In this document: positions 38,052-46,883 of the stretch, piece by piece
Layout of the letters: every line of letters begins with the position of its first letter
How positions within the stretch are numbered: the first letter of the stretch is position 1
DNA from: JANOQP01 sp044227705
GTDB taxonomy: Bacteria; Bacteroidota; Bacteroidia; Chitinophagales; Saprospiraceae
Assembly (NCBI GenBank): GCA_044227705.1
Contig: JBGAWE010000001.1
Span: forward strand, 1-64,000
Length of the DNA: 64,000 nt
Direction: 5' to 3'
Position numbers and translations under genes: made by a program
The notes under the pieces: generated by a model
Seen by the model: the letters and a program-made list of their open reading frames with translations, nothing else
Database searches by the model: none
Told to the model about the DNA's origin: nothing

Positions 38052-40749
38052 GGTCTTTTTGCGTCTGGTTGGCGGTTTTTTGCCGGAGGGCGGCGGCCTC
38101 TTTGGTCTGAACCTTCGCCCGCTGGAGGCGCGAGCGGTCGGCGACCTCGCGGGCGGTCATCCGCTGGCCGTCCTGTTTGACGGCCTGTTCGAGGGCCTTC
38201 TTGTCGTCGGTGTAGACGCGGGCGCGTTCCCGCCCGCGCGAGATGGAGACGTAGAACTGCTGCTGGCTAGAGGCCGGGAGCGACCTGCTGGACTGCGCGA
38301 TGAGCACCTGGTCGACGGTCTTCCCCTGCGAGCTGTGCGAAGTGGTGGCGTAGCCGTAGGCGATGTGGCCGAAGTCGCGGTCGAGGGTCTTGCCGGTGTG
38401 CAGCCGCAGGTGGCCGTCGCGGTCGAAGCCCTCGACGGTGAAGGTGTCGCCGTTGTTGACGCGCGTCCCCTCGCGGGTCTGGCCTCCCTTCGTGACGCGG
38501 ATTTTGTCGCCCTGGGCGAGGCGGATTTTTTCCTGCCGGTAGACGGTGAAGCGGGCGGCCTTGTCGAGAGAGACCTCGCCGCCCGTGCCGGCCGCGTCGG
38601 TGGCCGCCACGGCACCCGGCAGGGTGGGGGAGCGGCCGGCGTCGAGCTTCCAGCGTTCGCCCTTTTGGTGGCCGGGCGCGTTCTGGTGAAACTCGAGCAC
38701 CAGCTCGCGGCCCTTTGATTGGCGGTAGGTATAGGCGTCGGCCTTGTTCTCTTCCGTCCAGTTCATGCCCTCCAGCCGGGCAAACTCCCGTTCCTCCTTC
38801 CCGACGAGGCCGTCGGATTGCAGCCGATGGCGCAGGGCCTCGGTCACCTCCCGGCCCTCGGCATGGGTGGGCGAGACGACCAGCACGGACTTGCCCTGCC
38901 TTGTGGCCTCGGCGTAGTCGCCCACGAGGCGGTCGAGCCGGGCGCGGTCGTCGGGCATTTCCACCACGTCGCCGATGCGGTCGAGCTGGTAGAGGGCGGC
39001 GTCGCCCCTGCCCTCGCCCGCGAGCTGCACGGCGTGTTTGTAGAAAGGGTTGCCGCTCTGCCGCTGGATTTGCCGGACGCGGGCGGTCTTCAGCCCGCCG
39101 TCTTCCTCCAATATCCGCATCGCGTCGCCCGCCGCGACCGAGGAGTGTTGCCGTGTGTCGCCGGTGAGAAGCAGTCGGGCGTTCTGCTGTTTGGAGATTT
39201 CAAAGAGGCGGTTCATGTCCCGGTTTCCAATCAATCCTGCCTCGTCGACCCATATCACGCCGCCCCGCGCCTGTTCCTGCATTTTTTCACTGGCGAGGAG
39301 CTGCGCGAGGGTGTCGGCCTTGTCGAAGCCCTCGTCGCGCATCACGCCGCGCGAGGCGGCCGCCGAGGGCGCGACTCCGACGAAGGGCATCCCCTTTTCC
39401 TCGACGCCGTCGCGGATTTCGCGGACGAGCGTGGTCTTCCCCGTCCCCGCGCCGCCGGAGACGAGGGTGACGGTGTTGGTGTCGGTCAGCGCGTGGCGGA
39501 TGGCGGCCCGTTGTTCGTCGTTGAGCCGCTCGTCCTTTGGCGCGTAGTCCGGGTTGATGGGTTGGCACTTGCCGCGCCCCTCGCGCAGGTGGGCGAGCAT
39601 CCGTTGTTCCTCCCTTACCGCCTCGTCGGTAGTGACGAGCCGCTGGCCGCCCACCTCCTGCCGGTGGAAACGGCCACTTTCGACGGCCGCGCCGACGTCC
39701 TCGGGCAGGAAGTCGCCGAAGCCTCGCTTGAGGGCCTCGGCCCGCAACTGGTGCTCCTTCACGACGCTCTTTCGCTCGAACAGGTGCTGCTGTGCCCGTT
39801 CCACCGCCTCGGCCGCCTCGATGTTTTTCTTTTCAACCGCCTCCTCATTCCTGACGCGCTCGATGCGGTCGGCCTCGTCCTTCGTGAGCCAGCTTTTCCA
39901 GATTTCGCGGAGCCTCTCCCATGTCTCGCCCGCCGCCTTTTTGGCGCGGGTGAGCGCACCGAGCTTCTCTTTTTGCTTCGCCGAAATCCCGCCGTTCTCG
40001 GCCTTTTCTTGCGCGGCTGTCTCCTCGATTTGCGAGGTGCGGCGCGAGAACTTTTGCAGCGTCTCGTCCTCCATTCCCTTGACCTCCCAACTCAAGCCTC
40101 GCCGCTCGACGGCGTAGCCCAAACCGCGCATCTTGTGCGCCATGCGGGAGTCGAAGGCCGCCTCGTAATAGGGAGCGGCCTGTTTGACGGGGCCGAACTC
40201 GCCCGCCTGGAACCGCCCGGCGGCCTCGTTCCATGTGGTGTTTAGGGCGAAGCAGTGGCGGTGCAGGTGCGGGTCGGGGACAGAGTCGACGGGTCGGCTG
40301 GTGCGGTGGGTGAAGCTGGCCCAGGCCATCTCGCCCGTCACCGCATGGGCCTTGTCCTTGCCCTGCCCAGTCTGCGTCCTCATGTCCCTTTCCAGTTCGG
40401 CCATCGTCTCCTCGACGGACTGCTCGAAGGCCAGGCGGATGCGCTCGTCGCCCGTCACGGCATAAGTGACGCTCGCGGATTTGGGGACGGAGAAAGTGAA
40501 GTCGTAGCCGACCTTTCGGCCTTCGCTGTGCCGAGGATTGAGCTTCGAGCCGTCGGGCCTGGTGTTGTGGCAGAGGGCGACGAAGTCCTCTTTTTGCACC
40601 TCGCCCGACAAGCCTAGCCTCTCGGCCGCCCGTCCGCCCCAAGTGCCAATGGAAAGCTCCTCGGCGGCGAAGTAGTCTGCGCGGCGCAGGCCCTCGTCGA
40701 AGTACTTGGCGGCCCCGGCGGCATTGGTGGAAGGTGTGATGCGGAGCAT
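38029..40749 (-). CDS. MobF conjugative relaxase-helicase, TrwC/TraI type (unit 2)
   Basis: 906 aa, same length as the unit 1 relaxase. Tyr16 and Tyr26, the DPHLHRHCF metal triad, Walker A GGAGTGKTT, VIWVDEAGLIG and the C-terminal SHSSQGKTVDQ motif are all present, so it should be active. Differences from unit 1 are spread along the protein, most in the 600-750 region and in charged linkers, which shows long separate evolution rather than a recent duplication. The putative oriT lies directly upstream. Confidence 0.95.
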   Translation of the reverse strand: MLRITPSTNAAGAAKYFDEGLRRADYFAAEELSIGTWGGRAAERLGLSGEVQKEDFVALCHNTRPDGSKLNPRHSEGRKVGYDFTFSVPKSASVTYAVTGDERIRLAFEQSVEETMAELERDMRTQTGQGKDKAHAVTGEMAWASFTHRTSRPVDSVPDPHLHRHCFALNTTWNEAAGRFQAGEFGPVKQAAPYYEAAFDSRMAHKMRGLGYAVERRGLSWEVKGMEDETLQKFSRRTSQIEETAAQEKAENGGISAKQKEKLGALTRAKKAAGETWERLREIWKSWLTKDEADRIERVRNEEAVEKKNIEAAEAVERAQQHLFERKSVVKEHQLRAEALKRGFGDFLPEDVGAAVESGRFHRQEVGGQRLVTTDEAVREEQRMLAHLREGRGKCQPINPDYAPKDERLNDEQRAAIRHALTDTNTVTLVSGGAGTGKTTLVREIRDGVEEKGMPFVGVAPSAAASRGVMRDEGFDKADTLAQLLASEKMQEQARGGVIWVDEAGLIGNRDMNRLFEISKQQNARLLLTGDTRQHSSVAAGDAMRILEEDGGLKTARVRQIQRQSGNPFYKHAVQLAGEGRGDAALYQLDRIGDVVEMPDDRARLDRLVGDYAEATRQGKSVLVVSPTHAEGREVTEALRHRLQSDGLVGKEEREFARLEGMNWTEENKADAYTYRQSKGRELVLEFHQNAPGHQKGERWKLDAGRSPTLPGAVAATDAAGTGGEVSLDKAARFTVYRQEKIRLAQGDKIRVTKGGQTREGTRVNNGDTFTVEGFDRDGHLRLHTGKTLDRDFGHIAYGYATTSHSSQGKTVDQVLIAQSSRSLPASSQQQFYVSISRGRERARVYTDDKKALEQAVKQDGQRMTAREVADRSRLQRAKVQTKEAAALRQKTANQTQKDHAKRRNL

Positions 40750-40780
40750 TTCCTCTTTACTTGTATCAAAGAATTTTTAA

Positions 40781-40876
40781 CTACAGGCATCTCGTCTAAA
40801 CTGTGCTTTAGAGGGCTTGGCAAGAGGCAAAAGCGTTCGGGCGGCGCGAGCGGCGAGGTTTCGGAAAATGGATGCA
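40781..40876. other. oriT: Putative oriT (unit 2)
   Basis: Non-coding block shared with 8351-8443: TCTAAA (40795-40800), spacer CTGTGC, TTTAGA (40807-40812), then the GGGCTTGGCAAGAGGC stretch. The block is nearly identical between units while the DNA up to 40955 is not. Confidence 0.55.
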
Positions 40877-40955
40877 AATCGGTCACAGCGGGAGGGGCAC
40901 GGCGGTGCGGTACTATGGGAAAAAAACCGGTTTTTGGCAGGAGGGAGGATGCGGT

Positions 40956-41348
40956 TCAGTGGCCCGCTTCGCGGTCGAGCCGGTGGCTTTCGAGCCATTG
41001 GACGGCGTGGGACAGGTAGAAGAAGTCCCATTTTTCGACCGGAAGACCGGTCATGTGCCGGATTAGTTCCACGAACAGCGGCGCGGCCTCGTCCTCCTCG
41101 ACAAGCTCGGTCTTGCAGACGAGCGCGTACCAGAGGTTCTCCGGCCAGAGGATTTTCTGCCGGTTGGCGAGGGCGTGCTCCACCAGTTGCAGCGCGAGCT
41201 TGCCGTTGTTTCGCGTGTCCTTGCCGTCCTTGAGGTGGCAGGCCAGTTGCACCATCGCATCGACGTCGCCGCCCTTTGCCCGTTCCCTGACGGGTTCGAG
41301 CCGGGCATCGACGAGCATGTTGAAGGCTGTGGCTTGCTGTGTTTCCAT
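40956..41348 (-). CDS. Conserved small helical protein (unit 2)
   Basis: 130 aa, diverged homologue of 8548-8943. Helical-pair pattern with RAKGGDVDAMVQLACHLKDG and NGKLALQLVEHAL, reminiscent of Sel1/TPR repeats. The strong divergence compared with its neighbours suggests relaxed or partner-specific selection. Function unknown. Confidence 0.65.
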   Translation of the reverse strand: METQQATAFNMLVDARLEPVRERAKGGDVDAMVQLACHLKDGKDTRNNGKLALQLVEHALANRQKILWPENLWYALVCKTELVEEDEAAPLFVELIRHMTGLPVEKWDFFYLSHAVQWLESHRLDREAGH

Positions 41349-41387
41349 TCTCCCATCCTACCAAAAAACCGGCCGGGGGTCAAGCCG

Positions 41388-41636
41388 TCAGAGGCTCCTG
41401 CCCTTGGTCTTCGCATTGTTCTTTGGCTGTCGCGGCGTGACGCTCGGCTTGTAGGTGGGCGCGTTGCCGGGCGTCATCCCGCCGGTGGTGTTGCCGCCCG
41501 TGCTGGCGTTCATGTTGGGCGTGTTGGTGGGGGTCGTCGAAGGCGGCGTGTTGTCCACGCGAACGCCCTGCGATTTCAGGTTTTCGCCGACGGCCTTTGC
41601 TTCGGCCTGCTTCTCGGCGGAGAGCTTGTTTTCCAT
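41388..41636 (-). CDS. Small Asn/Thr/Pro-rich protein (unit 2)
   Basis: 82 aa from the ATG at 41636. The first 53 residues match the unit 1 copy (8983-9210) almost exactly; the tail is longer by seven residues and differs. The frame is open upstream but the match to unit 1 fixes the start. Disordered and basic; transfer accessory role likely. Confidence 0.65.
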   Translation of the reverse strand: MENKLSAEKQAEAKAVGENLKSQGVRVDNTPPSTTPTNTPNMNASTGGNTTGGMTPGNAPTYKPSVTPRQPKNNAKTKGRSL

Positions 41637-41685
41637 GATTGAAGAAAAAGTTTGAGGGGGCGGAGGCCCGCCCCCGGTGAAGAAA

Positions 41686-42399
41686 TCACTGTGGAACCGC
41701 GCCGCCGCGGCGGCGCGTGGCCTTGCCCCGCACCTTGTTGGAGGGCCGGGGAGGGGCTTGCGCTTCCTCGATTGCCCCGCTGCCGTGTTCCGCGTCCCAG
41801 ATTTTTTGCCGGTTGAGGCGGTCGTGTCTTTCGATGTTGAGGTGCAGCCGGAAGATGCTCGCCCCACAGAGCATGAAGAAGAAGCCGTTGGCGAAAAGGC
41901 CAAGCGAGGAGAGGACAAGGCCGACAACTATGCAGAGGAGCGACTCGACGTATTTCTGGAAGCCGTTCTCCGTCATGTTTGCCAGAAGGCCGTCGAGCTT
42001 GAGCAGGTAGACCAGCCGCGCGAACGGCACCCAGAGTAGGCTCTCGCCGATGAAGAGGCTGTGCCGCCGCTGCCCCAGCGGTCGGCGCAGGTTGCGGTTG
42101 GACTCATAGACGTGCCACAGGCTGGCGGCGGCCATGAGCAGGATGTGCCATTTGAAGAGGACACGCCCGGTGCTGTTCGCCGCCAGCCAGAAAATCCCGG
42201 TGAGCAGGATGTTCCACCAGATGGTGCTGACGGTGATGAAGTGGCTGCCGAACCGGCGGTGCAGCAGCGAGAAGATGTTGGCGCAGAAGAGCTTGACGAG
42301 GACGAGGGAAAGCCCCTTGCCGGTGGTGTACCAGCCGCCGGTGAGGGCGTCGCCGATGGTGTCGCCGAGCGACTCTTCGTTGTTGCGATGTGGTAGCAT
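41686..42399 (-). CDS. Transfer-region membrane protein (unit 2)
   Basis: 237 aa, counterpart of 9280-9993 with four to five hydrophobic segments (for example TIWWNILLTGIFWLAA, LLCIVVGLVLSSLGL, GFFFMLCGASIF). N-terminal GDALTGGWYTTGKGLS is shared. It probably anchors the adjacent coupling ATPase. Confidence 0.75.
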   Translation of the reverse strand: MLPHRNNEESLGDTIGDALTGGWYTTGKGLSLVLVKLFCANIFSLLHRRFGSHFITVSTIWWNILLTGIFWLAANSTGRVLFKWHILLMAAASLWHVYESNRNLRRPLGQRRHSLFIGESLLWVPFARLVYLLKLDGLLANMTENGFQKYVESLLCIVVGLVLSSLGLFANGFFFMLCGASIFRLHLNIERHDRLNRQKIWDAEHGSGAIEEAQAPPRPSNKVRGKATRRRGGAVPQ

Positions 42400-42438
42400 G
42401 ACGTTGAGAAAATTGGATGGTGAGAAGATTCCCCCCGC

Positions 42439-43872
42439 CTACCGGGCGAAGGGCTGTTCGAAAGTGGTCGGGAGGTAGTTCGCGCCGGTGGAGAAGACCC
42501 GTCCCGTCCCGGCGACGATGGCATCGACCTGAAAGCCGTTCTCCTCCCCGCCGTTTCGCAGCATGGTGAACTCGCGCGGCTCGACGAGGAAGTGTATCTG
42601 CTGGCTGCTGGTGGCCGACGAGCCGCGCGAGTCCTGCGAGATGCCGATGGAGGAGAGGTTGCGGATGCCCTGGCCGATGGTCTTGGCCGCCCATTCGTTG
42701 GTGATGTGGTCGTTGTTGGCGTGGAAGATTTTGAGGTTGCACAGCGCGAGCAGGCTGTTGACCTGCGCCTCGGACTGCGGCCCGCCGCCGAGCGCGGCGT
42801 AGAGGTTCGAGATGTTCTGCGTCAGGATTACGCTCCCGGCGCGGCTGCTGCGGCAGGTGCTCATGAAGGCGTGGTCGCGGTTGGTGAGGTAGGCCTGGGC
42901 CTCATCCTGCCAGAAAATCAGCGGGTTGGGAAACTGCTTGAGGTCGCGCTGCTCGACGGCCACCTGAAAGGCGTGCTTGAGCATGACGGCCGAGATGCGG
43001 CCGAGGTGCTCGTGGATTTGGATGGGGATGTCGACGAGGATGATTTTGCCGGTGAAGGCGTCCTCCAGTTTGAGCTTCGACTGGCCGCAGAACATCCGGT
43101 TGAGCATCGACGACGAGACGAACGGCTCGAGGATGCCCGAGACCATCGCCCGGATGCTCGACGCGGTCTCCTCGGCCAGCCACGGCATCTCGCGCACGAA
43201 ATAGTCCTCGACGAGCTGGAATCCGGGGTCGCCCTGCCCAACGCGCTCGGCGGCCTTCGCCAGAAGCTGCCAGCACTGTGAGCCTTTGCGGAACTCCTCG
43301 TCGTTCAGTTGCTCGACGGTGATGGGCGCGGAGACGTGGATTTTGTGCAACGTGGCGATGTTGAGCGGCAGGCCCGCCAGTTGCGACAGGCGGAGGAGCC
43401 GGTCGAGCCGCTTTTGCTGCTCCACCTCCCAGAAAAGCTCGGAGCTTTTGTGGTTGCTGCCGGTGGCGGAGAGCTTGCTGATGGTCATCAGCGCGTTGAC
43501 CGCGTTGATTGGCTCGGCGTCCTGATAGCGTTCGAGCAGGTTGAGCACATCGCCGTCGCCCGCCCGGATGTGGACGACGTCCTTCTCTCGGCCGTGCTCC
43601 CACGCCCATTCGAGCCAATCCCTGTGGTCCTCTTTTTTGAAGAGGAAGACGAGCATCCCGATTTTTTCGCTGGCGGAGACGCCCTCGCAGTCGAGCATCG
43701 CGCTGGCGATGGCATAACCGGAGCCGGAGGTCTTGCCCGAGCCGGTGGAACCGGAGATGAACACGTTCTCAAAGGAGTCGCGCAGCCGGAAGGCGTCGCC
43801 CGGATGGTTCTGCCCGGCGAGGTCGAGGAGCAGGCGGTTGGTGGATTGGGGCTTGGTTGGGTTCTTGCTCAT
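42439..43872 (-). CDS. TraD/VirD4-like type IV coupling protein ATPase (unit 2)
   Basis: 477 aa from the ATG at 43872 (MSKNPTKPQS). Walker A GSTGSGKTS, LIFWQDEAQAYL and HANNDHITNEW match the unit 1 copy, with about 85-90 percent identity by eye. No N-terminal membrane segment. Upstream, in place of the LuxR-type gene of unit 1, a large membrane protein gene follows at 43980. Confidence 0.85.
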   Translation of the reverse strand: MSKNPTKPQSTNRLLLDLAGQNHPGDAFRLRDSFENVFISGSTGSGKTSGSGYAIASAMLDCEGVSASEKIGMLVFLFKKEDHRDWLEWAWEHGREKDVVHIRAGDGDVLNLLERYQDAEPINAVNALMTISKLSATGSNHKSSELFWEVEQQKRLDRLLRLSQLAGLPLNIATLHKIHVSAPITVEQLNDEEFRKGSQCWQLLAKAAERVGQGDPGFQLVEDYFVREMPWLAEETASSIRAMVSGILEPFVSSSMLNRMFCGQSKLKLEDAFTGKIILVDIPIQIHEHLGRISAVMLKHAFQVAVEQRDLKQFPNPLIFWQDEAQAYLTNRDHAFMSTCRSSRAGSVILTQNISNLYAALGGGPQSEAQVNSLLALCNLKIFHANNDHITNEWAAKTIGQGIRNLSSIGISQDSRGSSATSSQQIHFLVEPREFTMLRNGGEENGFQVDAIVAGTGRVFSTGANYLPTTFEQPFAR

Positions 43873-43979
43873 GACGAAAGGAATTTTTTTGAAAAAGCAA
43901 TGAGAGTGGCTGGCCACGGATGCCCGAGGCCGGAGATTTTTTGTTGGAAATGGAATTTTGTGGAAGGGGTGCTGGCCGC

Positions 43980-46097
43980 CTATCGCGGCGACGGGTTCCC
44001 GCTCGCCCCGGTTCTGGTGGAGGCCAGATTGGCGGCGGTGCCGCTTTGGAACTCAACTTTCGCCCCTTTTCGCGTCCAGTAGTGTTCCCAGAACCGCTTG
44101 GCCTGTTCGTGCAGCTCGTCGTGCCGCTTGGAGGGCTGGTGGATGTTGACGATGGTGATTCCCGTCAGGTCGGGGAGCGGGTGGTCGCTCTCCATTTTCG
44201 CCACCAGCGCGTCGCGGTTGAGCCAGAGCTGCTCGGGCCGCGCCTCGTAGCGGTAGAAGTTTGCACAGGGGCCATTGGCGATGAGGTCGGAGCAGGAGAG
44301 CAGGATTTTTCGGCCGGGCCGCTCGCTCAACGCCTTCAGCCGGTAGTAGAAGTTCCGATGGATGTACGACTGGCCCATCCCCTTGCCGGGCCGGGTCAGC
44401 TCGTCGACGGCCATGCCGAGGTCTTCGGCGAACCGCCGCTTGCTCTCGCGGTGCTGTTCTTCTTTTCGCTCCCAGAAAGACTTGCTGGCCGGGAGCTTCA
44501 CGACTTGCGCCGGTTGGGTGGAGGTCTCGCCGATGGGGGAGAGGGTGACGGTCGTCTCGCCCCATTCGTCGCCGGTTCCGTCGGGGAAGGCGGCCCCCGT
44601 CACAAGGCCGGAGAGCAGCGAGGCGTCCCCCGCCTCGGTGCTGTCGGTACGGTCGACCATCACCTCAATGTGCGTCTCGGGGAGGGCAGGGGCGGTGCCG
44701 CATCCCCAGCAGAGCATCGCCCCGAAGACCAGGGCGGCCGCGCCGTTGAGCACCTGCTGCCCGTTGAGCTTGGCCTTTGCCTCGCTCCAGCGCCTCACCG
44801 GCGGGTGTCCGGCGCTGGTTCGGGCGCTGTGGTTGAGGTGCCGGTACTGCGCGAGGGCCGCTTGCTCGGCCTCTTTCAGTTGCCTGCGGATGATGGCCTC
44901 GTGGCCGTCGAGGCGGAGCCGGGCCTCGTGCAGCTCGTTCATTCTTTCCTCCACCTCTTTCTTGGCGGCCTCCTGCATCGAGCGGGCTTTCTCCTCGATG
45001 GCCATCGCGACGGCCTCGCACCGGCATTGGTGCGCCGCCTCGATTTGCTCGATTTGGGTGCTGGCCCTTTTGATTTTCCCGTCGAGCGAGTGCCGCTGCC
45101 GGAGGAAGGTGAAGAAGTCGAGGTTTTTCGCGTGGGCCTTGCCCATCCCGACGGTCATGGCGACGAAGAAGAGGTTGAGCGCGACGTAGATGGCCTTGGT
45201 CATCACGTTCTCGCTGGCCATGCCCAGCCGCAGCAGGCAGGCGAAGGCGCAGCACAGCAGGGTGGCGCAACAGGCGATGATGATGATGCGCCTGACACCT
45301 TTATCCAGAGCATCACCCAGCCACTTGGCACTCACCGACTGGCCGGAAGCGAAGAAACCGGCCAGCACCAGTGCGACGAGGTTGTTGTCCCCGATGTTCA
45401 CGTCCTGAAAGGCCGCGAGGTTGATGAAGACCTCGACGAAGGAAATCAACGCCACGAGGCCCCAGAATAGGGCTGGGATGTTCAGCGGCTTCCTTTCCGG
45501 CGGCCGGCCGTGATGGCGGTTGAGCAGCAGGTCCTGAAAGTTGGCCTCCGCATGGGTCTTGAGTTCCTCCCACCGGCGGATGCGCCCGCGAAGCACCGAG
45601 ACAACTCCGGTGACGGTGCCTTCCCGCAAGGCCAGCCACCAGAGGTCGAACTGGAGGAGGGAGGGGGCCTTGACCTCCTTTTCGGCCTGTTCGAGGGCCA
45701 GTCGCTTCTCAAGCTCCAGTGTGTTGAGGCAGTCGTCCATTTGGGGGAGCCTGCTCTTGTCGACTTCCGCGAGGGCCATCCTGCTTTGCAGGGCTTGGCG
45801 CGGCCTACACAGATTGTGGTCGATGACGGCGAGGGCCTTGTTGTGCTCGCTGGCGATGCCGTCCTCGGCCGGGCTGGAGTGGGAGGCGGCGTCGGGCCTC
45901 CCGCTCGCCCCCTCAACGGCGGCGTTGTTGACGATTTCCGCCGTCCGCGCCTCGAAGCCTTGGCGGACGGCCTCGTTGTCCCGTGTGACCTCGCCGAGCG
46001 AGGCTATCGCGTCAAAGGCAGGGGATTCGTTTTGGTGAACCCCGCTCTGGCTCGACTGCGGCGAGCCTTTTTCAGAGAAATTTGTGTTGTGAATCAT
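43980..46097 (-). CDS. Large membrane protein with coiled coil and vWA-like domain
   Basis: 705 aa from the ATG at 46097; the frame runs to 46337 but the upstream part covers the palindromic operators. A soluble N-terminal region of about 200 residues precedes four hydrophobic segments (PALFWGLVALISFVEVFI, LVALVLAGFF, IIIIACCATLLCCAFACLL, AIYVALNLFFVAMTVGM). A long charged coiled coil follows, then a further hydrophobic stretch (AAALVFGAMLCWG) and a C-terminal domain with EVMVDRTDSTE and KILLSCSDLIA, which resembles a von Willebrand factor A fold with a DxTxS metal site. Unit 1 lacks it. It may belong to the transfer apparatus or be independent cargo. Confidence 0.75.
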   Translation of the reverse strand: MIHNTNFSEKGSPQSSQSGVHQNESPAFDAIASLGEVTRDNEAVRQGFEARTAEIVNNAAVEGASGRPDAASHSSPAEDGIASEHNKALAVIDHNLCRPRQALQSRMALAEVDKSRLPQMDDCLNTLELEKRLALEQAEKEVKAPSLLQFDLWWLALREGTVTGVVSVLRGRIRRWEELKTHAEANFQDLLLNRHHGRPPERKPLNIPALFWGLVALISFVEVFINLAAFQDVNIGDNNLVALVLAGFFASGQSVSAKWLGDALDKGVRRIIIIACCATLLCCAFACLLRLGMASENVMTKAIYVALNLFFVAMTVGMGKAHAKNLDFFTFLRQRHSLDGKIKRASTQIEQIEAAHQCRCEAVAMAIEEKARSMQEAAKKEVEERMNELHEARLRLDGHEAIIRRQLKEAEQAALAQYRHLNHSARTSAGHPPVRRWSEAKAKLNGQQVLNGAAALVFGAMLCWGCGTAPALPETHIEVMVDRTDSTEAGDASLLSGLVTGAAFPDGTGDEWGETTVTLSPIGETSTQPAQVVKLPASKSFWERKEEQHRESKRRFAEDLGMAVDELTRPGKGMGQSYIHRNFYYRLKALSERPGRKILLSCSDLIANGPCANFYRYEARPEQLWLNRDALVAKMESDHPLPDLTGITIVNIHQPSKRHDELHEQAKRFWEHYWTRKGAKVEFQSGTAANLASTRTGASGNPSPR

Positions 46098-46175
46098 TGC
46101 ACCAACTTTTTTGAACGTACCACTCGAGTAAGTTTGATGGTGCAAAGGACTGGAGGCTTGTAAGGCGGCACAATT

Positions 46176-46300
46176 CCCCGAATCAGGGGTAGCCCCCAAA
46201 TCGGGGGCTAGTGACGGCCTTTTTAAGGGATTTCCATAGGGGAGGGGAAAGGGCAAATTTCGGGCATGGTTGGCAGGCTTGGCCCCCCCCGAATCGGGGG
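46176..46300 (-). promoter_or_regulatory. Three CCCCCGA-A-TCGGGGG palindromes
   Basis: CCCCGAATCAGGGG (46176-46189), CCCCCAAATCGGGGG (46193-46207) and CCCCCGAATCGGGGG (46286-46300). The third has perfect 7-bp arms. All are followed by TAG or CTAG. They lie 79-203 bp upstream of the ATG at 46097. A related site, CCCCGATTCAGGGG, lies at 49441-49454. The rest of 46098-46499 shows a GCACCT/AGGTGC hairpin at 46425-46441 and no further gene. Confidence 0.6.
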
Positions 46301-46499
46301 TAGTGAACCACATGTTTTGGTTCAAACCTTGCCCCAATTTTTACTTGCAGGGGCAACTCTGCAATTTAATATCAAATCTCCAATCTCAACGGAGACCATG
46401 AACATCCTCAAATGGCAAAGTGCCGCACCTTTCACAGGTGCCGCCCTTTTTCGCTTTATCCAGGCGAAAAAGTTTGCTATTATCTAAATTCAGAAGACA

Positions 46500-46880
46500 G
46501 TGGAAAACAAGAAAACGGAGGTGCTACCCGTGCCCGAAGTCGACACCAGCGAACCTCCCCCAACCTTTGCGGACATAGAGAAAAACGAATATGCGCAAAA
46601 CTGGCTAATCGCCACCGCCAAGCGAATTGGCTTGGAGAGGCTGTTTGACTGGGTGTACCAGACGGAGCAGGACTACGGCAGCGGGCGCAAGGATGCACGG
46701 GCCTATTTGAAAAAAAAGCGTCCTGATGATGATGCCTCGTTCTTGGACACCCCGAAAAAAGAAACGGAATACTTCGACGAAAGGGCCAAGAACATGACTG
46801 TCAGGGCCATGAACTGGCTCAAGCGGGAGCAGGCCAGACGCGCCGAGTCCATGGAGAACGGCGACGGCAAGTCCCTTTAA
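46500..46880 (+). CDS. Small acidic hypothetical protein
   Basis: 126 aa with a GTG start at 46500. Charged and helical: AQNWLIATAKRIGLERLFDW and NMTVRAMNWLKREQARR are likely helices. No motif was recognised. It converges on the LuxR-type gene with 3 bp between them. Unit 1 has no counterpart. The start codon is uncertain because no ribosome binding site is seen. Confidence 0.55.
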   Translation: MENKKTEVLPVPEVDTSEPPPTFADIEKNEYAQNWLIATAKRIGLERLFDWVYQTEQDYGSGRKDARAYLKKKRPDDDASFLDTPKKETEYFDERAKNMTVRAMNWLKREQARRAESMENGDGKSL

Positions 46881-46883
46881 CAG

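Noticed and set aside
38719..40245. 508-aa open frame opposite the unit 2 relaxase
   Set aside because: Same antisense shadow as in unit 1.
43920..45470. 516-aa open frame opposite the large membrane protein gene
   Set aside because: Antisense shadow; the minus frame has membrane segments, coiled coil and a coherent domain order.
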